NCBI GenBank assembly: GCA_023138875.1
Contig: JAGLOO010000009.1
Coordinates: 1-64,000 of the forward strand
Source: Bacteroidales bacterium
GTDB taxonomy: Bacteria > Bacteroidota > Bacteroidia > Bacteroidales > GCA-2748055
Direction: 5' to 3'
DNA length: 64,000 bases
Shown: positions 52,585-60,731 of the stretch, in pieces
Layout of the letters: the number at the start of each line of letters is the position of its first letter
Numbering within the stretch: the stretch's first letter is position 1
Notes under the pieces: generated by a model
Told to the model about the DNA's origin: nothing
The model's database searches: none
The model's input: only the letters and a program-made list of their open reading frames with translations
Translations under genes and position numbers: made by a program

Positions 52585-53238
52585 TTACTTAAATGCTCGT
52601 GATATAACGGCATACAGAATGGACAGCAATGCCAGTCCAAATAGTATGTACGTTACAAATAGTGTAGTATCTATCATTTTAAGCGTTCCTGCATCACTGT
52701 TGCTGGTTCCGGTGTATCCAATGATATAAAGGGGTGTATCCGATGCCATCAGGTAGGAGATTAACACCAGAACAGCAGCTCCGGCGAGAACAACTGCCAG
52801 TCTGATCAGTCCCTTTAGATTTGAAAACACAGAGATCAGGGGGAACACGACAGCGGCTATGGCAGTAATCAGGAGGAGGATGTAGGCCCAAATCAGTGCT
52901 ATGTCGGTACGGAACCAGACCAGGTATTCCCATCCTGAGATGTGCTCCCGCAAGTGCGTACCCGAAGTGTCAATTGGATCTACAGTGGCAAAAGCGCCCC
53001 CTTCATCTTCTTCCTCAACAGCTGCTACTTCCTCAACGGAAGCAGAATCCTGCGCTGTTGTATCCACGGTGGGCAATGGGGCCGGGGTCATGTCTACCGG
53101 GTTCAGGGCCTTAGTCACGCGAATCTCAAGCTCGTCATAATCTACGGTCTTGGGGCTGGCGTAAAAGAACAGAACCACGAGAAGGGATATTCCAGCGACC
53201 ACATATAATAATATTCTAGTTATTTTGGAAAAAGCCAT
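52585..53238 (-). CDS. Five-helix membrane protein of the ExbB/ExbD operon
   Basis: A 217-residue protein: one N-terminal helix (~7-25), an acidic periplasmic stretch (~50-100, Glu- and Ala-rich), then helices at ~113-135, ~140-163 and ~188-212. I recognise no named domain. It lies 7 bp after the ExbB gene and 26 bp before exbD, so it is probably a structural part of the same motor. Role unknown. Confidence 0.7.
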   Translation of the reverse strand: MAFSKITRILLYVVAGISLLVVLFFYASPKTVDYDELEIRVTKALNPVDMTPAPLPTVDTTAQDSASVEEVAAVEEEDEGGAFATVDPIDTSGTHLREHISGWEYLVWFRTDIALIWAYILLLITAIAAVVFPLISVFSNLKGLIRLAVVLAGAAVLVLISYLMASDTPLYIIGYTGTSNSDAGTLKMIDTTLFVTYILFGLALLSILYAVISRAFK

Positions 53239-53245
53239 GGCTTCT

Positions 53246-54082
53246 TTATTTTTTAAGATTGTGTTTTACCAGCATGTCTAAAAGTGAAATGGAAGCATCT
53301 TCCATCTTATTGACGATGCCGTCAATCTGTGAAACAAGGTAATTGTAGAAAACCTGAAGAATGATGGCTACCATCAGACCGGTTACGGTTGTGATCAGGG
53401 CGATCTTGATACCTCCGGCAACAATGGTAGGTGAAATATCACCCTGCTGCTGGATCGTATCAAAAGCTTCGATCATCCCGATTACCGTTCCCATAAAACC
53501 AAGCATAGGGGCGATGGCAATAAACAGTGAGATCCAGGATAGGTTTTTCTCCAGAAGACCCATCTGTACACTGCCGTAAGCCACAACCGATTTCTCAACC
53601 ACGTCAATGCCTTCATCAATGCGATCCAGTCCCTGGTAGAATATGCTGGCTACCGGTCCGCGGGTATTGCGGCATACTTCTTTGGCAGCTTCCACACCGC
53701 CTTCGTTCAGCGCCTCTTCAACGGAATTGAGAAGTTTGTCGGTATTGGTGGAGGCCAGGTTCAGGTATATAACCCGTTCCAAAGAGAGGGCCAGACCAAA
53801 GATCAATGTCAGAAGAACAGCACCCATAAATCCGGCGCCACCTTCAATGAATTTTGTCTTCAAGGTGGTGTGCAATACAGACACACCTCCTTCTTCTTCG
53901 GCTTCCACTGCCTCTTCGGCTTCCACTGCCTCTTCGACTACAGGGATTTCTACTGCAACCTCTTCGGCAACTTGCGTGGTATCTTCAGATGCAGGAGATT
54001 CTGTGGTTTCATCCTGCGCAAAGATTGATGCTCCCATAAAAAGCATCCCGAATACGGCTATCAATGCAAATAATTTTTTCAT
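53246..54082 (-). CDS. ExbB/TolQ/MotA-family proton channel with signal peptide
   Basis: A 278-residue protein. Residues 1-22 form a signal peptide (MKKLFALIAVFGMLFMGASI), then an acidic Glu/Ala/Val stretch (~25-68) that includes a repeated EEAVEA unit. The ExbB body follows, with helices at ~83-105, ~180-205 and ~228-255 and the signature FIAIAPMLGFMGTVIGMIEAF. It forms the ring that carries protons for the motor. First gene of a four-gene operon with a membrane protein and two ExbD genes. The repeated unit is an exact 18-bp tandem duplication at 53901-53936. Confidence 0.92.
   Translation of the reverse strand: MKKLFALIAVFGMLFMGASIFAQDETTESPASEDTTQVAEEVAVEIPVVEEAVEAEEAVEAEEEGGVSVLHTTLKTKFIEGGAGFMGAVLLTLIFGLALSLERVIYLNLASTNTDKLLNSVEEALNEGGVEAAKEVCRNTRGPVASIFYQGLDRIDEGIDVVEKSVVAYGSVQMGLLEKNLSWISLFIAIAPMLGFMGTVIGMIEAFDTIQQQGDISPTIVAGGIKIALITTVTGLMVAIILQVFYNYLVSQIDGIVNKMEDASISLLDMLVKHNLKK
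53901..53936. repeat. Two exact 18-bp tandem repeats in the exbB gene
   Basis: The plus-strand unit GCTTCCACTGCCTCTTCG occurs twice back to back, encoding EEAVEA twice on the minus strand. Copy number could change by slippage without shifting the frame. Confidence 0.9.
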
Positions 54083-54155
54083 GGTGTTGTTTGTTTTACT
54101 TTATGATTTAACGTGAATATTGCCTAATTTAAGTAAAAAACTCTAATATACTATG

Positions 54156-54243
54156 CGGAGAGAGAGGGATTCGAACCCTCGGTACCCTTTAGAGGTACAC
54201 ACGCTTTCCAGGCGTGCCAGTTCAACCACTCCTGCACCTCTCC
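54156..54243 (-). tRNA. tRNA-Ser (GGA)
   Basis: An 88-nt class II tRNA with a long variable arm (GTACC/GGTAC stem). Anticodon stem CACGC/GCGTG around loop CTGGAAA gives anticodon GGA, reading UCC and UCU. T-arm GAGGG/CCCTC with loop TTCGAAT; acceptor GGAGAGG/TCTCTCC with discriminator G73. CCA is not encoded. Confidence 0.94.
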
Positions 54244-54384
54244 GGTAAATCTATCTTCTCTCCCTGGTTTGTTCAAACCCATTTATCTCCAAATTTTTAT
54301 AAGAACCACTCCTGCTTCAGTTTATGTTTAAACTCTCAGGAGAATTTCGCGGCGAAAAATACAAAAAAATATTAAAAACAACAC

Positions 54385-55422
54385 TCAAAGGAGCGTGATT
54401 TCTCCCCGAAGCGATTTATTTAAAAGCATTTTAACCTCATTAACCTCCAGATTCTGCGCCAGTAAAACCATAAGTTTGGTCGTGGCAGCTTCAGTGGTAA
54501 TATCATAACCGCTTATAACTCCGGCATTTAAAAGGTGCCTGCTGGTCTCATACCTGCCCATTTCAACACTCCCCCTGCTGCACTGGGTCACATCAAGTAT
54601 GATGATCCCTTTAGCCACTGTTTTTTTGATTCGCCTGAGAAACCAGGTTTCGGTAGGAGCATTTCCCGCACCGTAGGTCTCCAGGATCACCGCTTTCAGA
54701 CCTTCACTCTCCAGGATGGCATCCATATATTCACGGTTCAATCCAGGAAACAGTTTCAAAATGGCAATATGATTGTCAAAGTTCTTGTGTACCACCAGTT
54801 TCTCAACCCGCTCCGGATATCTGATAATCTCGCGGTTATAAACCAGGTGCACTCCTGCTTTGGCCAGGTAAGGGTAATTGGCTGACTGAAAGGCGTTAAA
54901 ATGCTCTGCATTTACCTTGGTAGTTCTGTTTCCACGGGATAGTTTGCTCTCAAAGTATATACACACTTCAGGTACCACAGGAGCACCATTTTCCTTTGCA
55001 GCAGCAATCTCCACGGAGGTAATCAGGTTTTCTTTTCCATCGGTTCTCAGGGTCCCGATGGGTAGGGTAGCGCCAGTAAAGATGACCGGTTTGGATAGGT
55101 TTTCCAGCATGAAACTTAATGCTGAAGCCGAGTAGGCCATGGTATCCGTTCCATGCAGAACCACAAATCCGTCAAAAGCATCGTAGTGCTTTTCAATGAT
55201 CTCTGCAAGACGTGTCCAGGTGGAGGTGCTGATATCAGATGAGTCAATGGGTGGATCAAAACTTTCTGCCTGGAAATGGTAACCAAACTCCTTAATTTCA
55301 GGAATCTGAGTCATTATTTTATTGAAATCGAAATGCTTGAGTGATCCTGTATCAGGATCTTTCATCATACCGATGGTTCCCCCGGTATATATGATTAATA
55401 TGGAACGATCGTTATGATCCAT
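54385..55422 (-). CDS. ansA: Type I (cytosolic) L-asparaginase
   Basis: A 345-residue enzyme converting asparagine to aspartate and ammonia. ILIIYTGGTIGMMKDP gives the first catalytic Thr; GFVVLHGTDTMAYSASAL the second, with its Asp. No signal peptide, so it is cytosolic. It overlaps the upstream TatD gene by 11 bp. With gdhA nearby it fits amino-acid use. Confidence 0.94.
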   Translation of the reverse strand: MDHNDRSILIIYTGGTIGMMKDPDTGSLKHFDFNKIMTQIPEIKEFGYHFQAESFDPPIDSSDISTSTWTRLAEIIEKHYDAFDGFVVLHGTDTMAYSASALSFMLENLSKPVIFTGATLPIGTLRTDGKENLITSVEIAAAKENGAPVVPEVCIYFESKLSRGNRTTKVNAEHFNAFQSANYPYLAKAGVHLVYNREIIRYPERVEKLVVHKNFDNHIAILKLFPGLNREYMDAILESEGLKAVILETYGAGNAPTETWFLRRIKKTVAKGIIILDVTQCSRGSVEMGRYETSRHLLNAGVISGYDITTEAATTKLMVLLAQNLEVNEVKMLLNKSLRGEITLL

Positions 55423-56194
55423 TTAGAGGGTGTATTTGAAAGAGGTTATTTGCATTCCGGGTTGTAATCACACCGATTTCTTCTTTTGTCAAGTTATGAA
55501 TTTCCGCCAGTTTTGCTGCAATTTCCACCAGATAACTGCTCTCGTTTCTCTTTCCCCTGTATGGAACCGGTGCAAGAAAAGGTGAGTCCGTTTCAAGCAA
55601 CAGCCGTTCAAGGGGGATGGATCGAACCACCTCTCCCAGGTTTGAATTCCTAAAAGTGACGATGCCGTTGATGCCGATCATAAATCCATAGGAAAGGGCC
55701 TTCCCCAGGTCCTCCCTGTTGCCTGTAAAACTGTGAAATACTCCCCGCAATCCGTTTACACCGGTCTCATCCAGTGCGCGGAAGATCTCGGGAAATGAAT
55801 CCCTGGCATGGATCACCAGCGGAAGCTCCAGGTCCTTTGCCCAGCCGATCTGTGTTTTGAAAACCTCCTCCTGTTCCCGGATGAAGGTTTTATCCCAGTA
55901 GAGGTCAATTCCGGTCTCACCCACGGCAATGATCCCCTGCCGGTCCAGATACGTTTCAATGCTATTCAACTCTTCCCTGTAGTTTTCTTTAACTGATGTG
56001 GGGTGAAGCCCCACCATGGGGAAACAGTACGTAGGATATTGATCCGCCATGCTGAACATTGACCCGGTGGTGGTACTGTCAATATTGGGAAGGAACATGC
56101 GGGAAACACCTGCATCAACAGCCCGTCTGACCATCTCGTCCCGGTCTCCGGAAAACGCATCCAGGTACAAATGGGTATGTGAATCGGTGTACAT
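55412..56194 (-). CDS. TatD-family metal-dependent DNase
   Basis: A 260-residue TIM-barrel hydrolase. TDSHTHLYLDAF holds the first metal ligands, AVGETGIDLYWD the Glu, VIHARDS and VFHSFTGN the His residues, and LLLETDSPFLAP the last Asp. TatD proteins cut DNA or phosphodiesters; the cellular role is unsettled. Starts the two-gene unit with asparaginase. Confidence 0.95.
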   Translation of the reverse strand: MYTDSHTHLYLDAFSGDRDEMVRRAVDAGVSRMFLPNIDSTTTGSMFSMADQYPTYCFPMVGLHPTSVKENYREELNSIETYLDRQGIIAVGETGIDLYWDKTFIREQEEVFKTQIGWAKDLELPLVIHARDSFPEIFRALDETGVNGLRGVFHSFTGNREDLGKALSYGFMIGINGIVTFRNSNLGEVVRSIPLERLLLETDSPFLAPVPYRGKRNESSYLVEIAAKLAEIHNLTKEEIGVITTRNANNLFQIHPLNGS

Positions 56195-56271
56195 CTTTTT
56201 TCAATTGCGGAGATAAAAATACAACATCGCCGCATATATTAAATCATATGCTCCAGGGGGAAGCCTTTTAC

Positions 56272-56303
56272 GAAAAGAAGAAGCCGTCCCTTTTGAGACG
56301 GCT
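56272..56303 (-). terminator. Terminator after gdhA
   Basis: AGCCGTC and GACGGCT form a 7-bp stem with an 8-nt loop. On the minus strand a T-rich but interrupted tail follows (CTTCTTCTTTT), so strength is moderate. Confidence 0.7.
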
Positions 56304-56329
56304 CCTTTGAATCAATATTAGATGTAACA

Positions 56330-57670
56330 TTAAACAACACCTTGTGCTATCATGGCATCGGCTACTTTCACGAAACCTCCAATGTTGGCGCCATTCACGT
56401 AATTTACATAGTTATTGGATTCCTTTCCAAAGTCCACACAGGTCTGGTGGATGTTCTTCATGATGGTTTGCAACCGGCTGTCGACCTCCTCTCTGGACCA
56501 GGGAAGACGCATGCTATTTTGGGTCATTTCCAGCCCGGAAACTGCTACACCCCCTGCATTGGCAGCTTTACCCGGACCGTAAAGAATCTTTGACTCAAGG
56601 TATACCTCGATGGCATCCGGGGTAGAAGGCATGTTTGCTCCCTCACTGATAACCCCGCAACCATTTTTTATCAGGATCTCAGCATCTTCTTTGCTAATTT
56701 CATTCTCGGTGGCCGACGGGAAAGCTACATCGCACTTCACGTGCCATGGCCGTTTTCCTTCAAAATATTCACATCCGAATTGATCTGCATATTCTTTGAT
56801 TCTTCCCCTGCGAATATTCTTTAAGTTCATGACCCAGGCAAGCTTTTCAGCATCAATCCCATCGGGATCGTAAATGGATCCACCGGAATCGGAGAGGGTA
56901 ACGGCTTTTCCGCCTAGCTCGGTTAGTTTCTGTACCGTAAACTGTGCCACATTGCCTGATCCTGAAACAGCGGCCACTTTCCCTTTCAGAGAATCCCCTT
57001 TAGTTTTTAGCATCTCTTCGGCAAAATAGACCGCACCATACCCGGTCGCTTCAGGCCTTATGAGGCTGCCTCCCCACTCCAGGCCTTTCCCGGTGAGCAC
57101 ACCGGTAAACTCGTTCTTGATGCGTTTGTACTGTCCGAACATGAAGCCGATTTCACGACCCCCCACCCCGATGTCACCGGCGGGGACATCTGTATTGGGA
57201 CCAATGTGCCTGCACAATTCGGTCATAAAGCTCTGGCAGAAGCGCATCACCTCATTGTCAGATTTGCCCTTGGGATCAAAATCAGATCCTCCCTTACCGC
57301 CGCCCATGGGAAGGGTGGTAAGACTATTCTTAAGCACCTGTTCAAAAGCAAGGAACTTCAATATACCCAGGTTCACGGTGGGGTGAAATCGAAGGCCACC
57401 CTTGTAGGGACCAATGGCCGAATTCATTTCGATCCTGAAACCCCTGTTGATCTCCACTTCACCTTTATCATTGATCCAGGGGACCCTGAATAAAATAACC
57501 CTCTCAGGTTCGGCTATCCTTTCCAGGATTTTTGCATGTTTATATTTTGGATTTTCCTCAATGAATGGGATCAGCGATTCGGCAACTTCGTGTACTGCCT
57601 GGTGAAATTCCGGTTCTGCCGGATTTTTGGCCTTAATCTTGGCCATGAATTGTCCAACTTTTGGGTCCAT
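56330..57670 (-). CDS. gdhA: NADP-type glutamate dehydrogenase
   Basis: A 446-residue enzyme interconverting glutamate and 2-oxoglutarate plus ammonia. GPYKGGLRFHPTVNLGILKF has the substrate Lys, MGGGKGGSDFDPKGKSD the catalytic Lys and the family signature, and VAAVSGSGNVAQFTVQKL the dinucleotide fold. Length and motifs match the ~450-residue bacterial NADP form; the cofactor is inferred from that. It stands as a single gene. Confidence 0.96.
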   Translation of the reverse strand: MDPKVGQFMAKIKAKNPAEPEFHQAVHEVAESLIPFIEENPKYKHAKILERIAEPERVILFRVPWINDKGEVEINRGFRIEMNSAIGPYKGGLRFHPTVNLGILKFLAFEQVLKNSLTTLPMGGGKGGSDFDPKGKSDNEVMRFCQSFMTELCRHIGPNTDVPAGDIGVGGREIGFMFGQYKRIKNEFTGVLTGKGLEWGGSLIRPEATGYGAVYFAEEMLKTKGDSLKGKVAAVSGSGNVAQFTVQKLTELGGKAVTLSDSGGSIYDPDGIDAEKLAWVMNLKNIRRGRIKEYADQFGCEYFEGKRPWHVKCDVAFPSATENEISKEDAEILIKNGCGVISEGANMPSTPDAIEVYLESKILYGPGKAANAGGVAVSGLEMTQNSMRLPWSREEVDSRLQTIMKNIHQTCVDFGKESNNYVNYVNGANIGGFVKVADAMIAQGVV

Positions 57671-57730
57671 GTTTGTTTTTTATTGGGTTAAACTGCTCGT
57701 AAAACTATAATTATTTCAACTACTGTCCGA

Positions 57731-57738
57731 CAAAAATA
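57731..57738 (-). promoter_or_regulatory. Candidate -7 element of gdhA
   Basis: TATTTTTG on the minus strand fits TANNTTTG, 60 nt before the ATG. No TTTG at -33. Confidence 0.4.
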
Positions 57739-57790
57739 GTAAAAAATGAGAAAAGTACTTACCTGAGGGTTCCCCCTGCAGGCAGGTAAA

Positions 57791-58918
57791 TCAGGGTATG
57801 CTTATTCTGAGCCGGTATCGGTTCCCTGGCTCAATGGAGATCCATTCCTTCAGTTCCATTCCCATCAGCAGGGCGAGTGTTCTGTTGATGGGGATCTCTG
57901 TGCGGGTACTGATAGTTCCCGACACAATGCCCGGTACCTGTTCAATCAGTGCCATAATCCTTTTCTCATCCATGGACGGGGATATCTCAGGTGCTGGTAA
58001 ACTCCTCGCTGGCAGGGTACTCTCTTCCCAGTTCAGATGGTTGATAATATCTACCGGGGTTTCTACGAGCGCGGCCAGATTGCTCCTGATCATGCCATTG
58101 CAACCCCTGGATCTTTCATCATCCACACGGCCAGGAACGGCCAGGACGTCACGGTCATACGATGCAGCCATGTCCGCCGTGATCAGCGCTCCTCCTTTTT
58201 CACCCGATTCTATGACCAGGGTGGCATCTGATAAACCGGCTATGATCCTGTTTCTTCGAAGGAAATTGTTTCGTTCGGGACCCATACCTGAATGGAAGTC
58301 GGTTACAAGAGCACCCTGTTTGCTGATCTTTTTTGCTGTTTCGCGATGGACCCACGGGTAGATGGTTGAAAGTCCGTGTCCGAGTACGGCCACAGTCAGC
58401 AAACCACATTCCAGGGCTGTCCTGTGGGCGATCACATCTATACCGTATGCGAGACCGCTGACGATGACAGGATTATCCAGCAAGGATGCAAGGCCCCTGA
58501 TGAGTTCCCTGCAGATGTCCCTGCCATAGGAGGTGGCCTTTCGGGTGCCCACCACACTGAGGATCCTGCCTGCATTGAGGCCTTGCTGCCCGCGGGCATA
58601 AAGCAGAATGGGGGCATCCTCACAATGTTTCAGGCGTTCGGGATAATCCTGGTCCAGGTAGTAATATGCAGAGATTCTGTGCCTGAGCAGGAACTCCACC
58701 TCTTTCTCGGCTTCTCCCAGTAAGCGTACCGATTTGATGGAGCCTGACAAACGGGGCCCAATGCCCTTGATCTTCATCAGGGTTTCCTGTTTTTCTTCGA
58801 AGATCGCCCTCACAGTTCCTATTTTATCGATCAGCTTTCTGGCTGTTATAGGACCAATTTCCGGGACCATGGTCAGGGCAATCCGGTATTGCAGTTCAGA
58901 GTGGTCAGGGTGAGACAT
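57791..58918 (-). CDS. dprA: DNA-processing protein DprA
   Basis: A 375-residue protein that loads RecA onto incoming single-stranded DNA in transformation. I use ATG 58918 (MSHPDHSELQYR). The N-terminus has a helix-hairpin-helix region (IGTVRAIFEEKQETLMKIKG), the middle the Rossmann-like domain (SVVGTRKATSYGRDICRELI, VSGLAYGIDVIAHRTAL, GGALITADMAASYDRDV), and the end a winged-helix (EQVPGIVSGTISTRTEIPIN). All family blocks are intact. Other competence genes are not in the window. Confidence 0.95.
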   Translation of the reverse strand: MSHPDHSELQYRIALTMVPEIGPITARKLIDKIGTVRAIFEEKQETLMKIKGIGPRLSGSIKSVRLLGEAEKEVEFLLRHRISAYYYLDQDYPERLKHCEDAPILLYARGQQGLNAGRILSVVGTRKATSYGRDICRELIRGLASLLDNPVIVSGLAYGIDVIAHRTALECGLLTVAVLGHGLSTIYPWVHRETAKKISKQGALVTDFHSGMGPERNNFLRRNRIIAGLSDATLVIESGEKGGALITADMAASYDRDVLAVPGRVDDERSRGCNGMIRSNLAALVETPVDIINHLNWEESTLPARSLPAPEISPSMDEKRIMALIEQVPGIVSGTISTRTEIPINRTLALLMGMELKEWISIEPGNRYRLRISIP

Positions 58919-58984
58919 CTCTTTTTGAGGGTTTATGTGTTGCAAACCCCGCTTATCGTTACCCGGATCCTGAAAAGTGAGTGA

Positions 58985-59464
58985 TTAAGAAGTAATGTAT
59001 TTGCTGAGGGACTGGATGATCTTTTCCCTGTCTTCTTTGTCCAAGGCAGACAGGCTGATGGGAGGGTATTTGGCAACCTTGTTCCTGAAATTCTGGTAAA
59101 GGATGATCTTCTGCTGGCTGCCCATCAGGAAATCCTGGAGTTCAAACTTCACGAATTGTTTTTTAGGTATTTCAATGGAGTGTTTCCGGCTATTAAAAAT
59201 ACTCACGGGATAATAACGCATGACGATCTTCTCTCCCTGGTCACTGAATGAAACGAAATTCGGGTTCTTGAGATAGTTCACCAGGGAGATAACAATGTAG
59301 ATCATACCGACAGCAATGATCAGATGGTATTTGCTCAGCCACATGTCAGCTACTTCAAACCACGGCAGGAACAGGATCAGAAGGATCAACAGGGTGAAGA
59401 GAATGGTCAAAATGAGCCTCCTGATCCATATGCGGTAGGTATTACGCTGGTTGTCAACTTTCAT
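58985..59464 (-). CDS. Two-helix membrane protein with PH-like region
   Basis: A 159-residue protein with helices at ~14-34 and ~44-62 followed by a cytosolic beta-rich part (PNFVSFSDQGEKIVMRYYPV, KQFVKFELQDFLMGSQQKII) that resembles small bacterial PH-like domains. I recognise no named family. It lies between dprA and the proline dehydrogenase gene on the same strand, 13 bp after the latter. Confidence 0.65.
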   Translation of the reverse strand: MKVDNQRNTYRIWIRRLILTILFTLLILLILFLPWFEVADMWLSKYHLIIAVGMIYIVISLVNYLKNPNFVSFSDQGEKIVMRYYPVSIFNSRKHSIEIPKKQFVKFELQDFLMGSQQKIILYQNFRNKVAKYPPISLSALDKEDREKIIQSLSKYITS

Positions 59465-59477
59465 GTGTTTCTATTTA

Positions 59478-60662
59478 TTATTTTGGCATGGACGGTTCAT
59501 GTTTCTTTCTTCTTATCATTTCTTTCTTAATAAGGGAGAGTTCCCTTCCGGTCTGTCCCTTCACAGAGGAGTTCTCCTCCACCCGTCTCATCAGGTAGGG
59601 CAATACATACCTCACCGGTCCGTAAGGTACATATTTGGCCACATTGAAGCCGGCAGCGGCCACGTTGAAACTGATGTGTTCGCTCATTCCAAAAAGCTGG
59701 GAGAACCAGATCCGGTTATCCGAAGGCTTGATCTTCCTCTCATTCATCAGTTCTGTCAGGTACATGCTGCTGTACTCATTATGGGTCCCGTTAAAGATAG
59801 ATACCACATCGATGTTATCCATGGAGATCTTTAGGGCCAGGTTATAATCCCTGTCGGTACTCTCCCTGTCGGGCTGGATGGGATCCATGTACCTTAGTTT
59901 TCGAGCGCGCTCCCTTTCCCTTTCCATGTAGGCTCCCCTCACAAATTTGGCCCCCAGGTAAAAGTGTCCCTTCCGGGCTGATGCTATATCGGCCTCCAAC
60001 ACTCCGATCCGGTCGTGCCGGTACATCTGGTAAGTATTGAAGACGATGGCTTTTTTATAATTGTATTTGCGCATCATATCCATCACCACCGAGTCGATGA
60101 AGCGCTGGTAAAAGGTATCCTCAGCATCGATCATAATGGACGTATCGTTATCAAAGGCAGTTTTGCACAGCAGGTCGATCCTGGACCGGAATTTTTCTCC
60201 TTCCCGGATGACATCCTTGTCGGGGACTGAGGCACCGCTGAGGATCTCAAGTGCCCTGCTGTTGCCAAAGGCAGTGGGTTTGAAAACGGCAAAGGGTATA
60301 TCGGGGTTGTTGCCGGCATGTTTGACAGCCCTCAACGTTTCCTTGAGGGCGGCCTCAATAGCTTTGTCAGTCTCCTTCCCTTCCACAGAATAGTCGAGGA
60401 TCGAATACACATTAACTGTTTTGAGCTTTTCCACGGCAGGCTGACATGCCTCCAGGGTCGCTCCGCCCACAAAATGCTTGAATGCGGTGGGTTTTACAAT
60501 CCATCCGATAGGGATCCTCAGTGCCGAGCAGAGTTGGATCACGGGGTTCCCGATTTTCACAAGGATGGGGTATGAGATTAGTTTAAACAGCACATATGCC
60601 CTGCGAAGGTCCCTGTCAGATTTAATGCTGAAAGCCGTCCTGGTGTCTTCAAAGTCTATCAT
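59478..60662 (-). CDS. Proline dehydrogenase
   Basis: A 394-residue flavoenzyme oxidising proline to pyrroline-5-carboxylate. I use ATG 60662; a TTG sits two codons earlier. Family blocks include DYSVEGKETDKAIEAAL, MIDAEDTFYQRFID, VFNTYQMYRHDRIGVLEAD, GAKFVRGAYMERERERA and SQLFGMSEHISFNVA, covering the substrate and FAD site. It is the single-domain form without the P5C-dehydrogenase half of PutA, which must be elsewhere. Fits a proline and peptide diet with the S46 peptidase. Confidence 0.92.
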   Translation of the reverse strand: MIDFEDTRTAFSIKSDRDLRRAYVLFKLISYPILVKIGNPVIQLCSALRIPIGWIVKPTAFKHFVGGATLEACQPAVEKLKTVNVYSILDYSVEGKETDKAIEAALKETLRAVKHAGNNPDIPFAVFKPTAFGNSRALEILSGASVPDKDVIREGEKFRSRIDLLCKTAFDNDTSIMIDAEDTFYQRFIDSVVMDMMRKYNYKKAIVFNTYQMYRHDRIGVLEADIASARKGHFYLGAKFVRGAYMERERERARKLRYMDPIQPDRESTDRDYNLALKISMDNIDVVSIFNGTHNEYSSMYLTELMNERKIKPSDNRIWFSQLFGMSEHISFNVAAAGFNVAKYVPYGPVRYVLPYLMRRVEENSSVKGQTGRELSLIKKEMIRRKKHEPSMPK

Positions 60663-60719
60663 AGTCAATTTTTCAAATTGCGATACACACTATTTACGGG
60701 ACGAATATATGCTATTTAT

Positions 60720-60727
60720 TATCTTTG
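60720..60727 (+). promoter_or_regulatory. Candidate -7 element of aroA, probably leaderless
   Basis: TATCTTTG fits TANNTTTG exactly and ends only 4 nt before the ATG at 60732. The predicted start of transcription falls at or next to the A of ATG. Confidence 0.5.
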
Positions 60728-60731
60728 GACT

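Noticed and set aside
54244-54290. Promoter of tRNA-Ser (TTTG-N20-TAGATTTA)
   Set aside because: Transcription would start inside the mature tRNA, so it cannot serve this gene.
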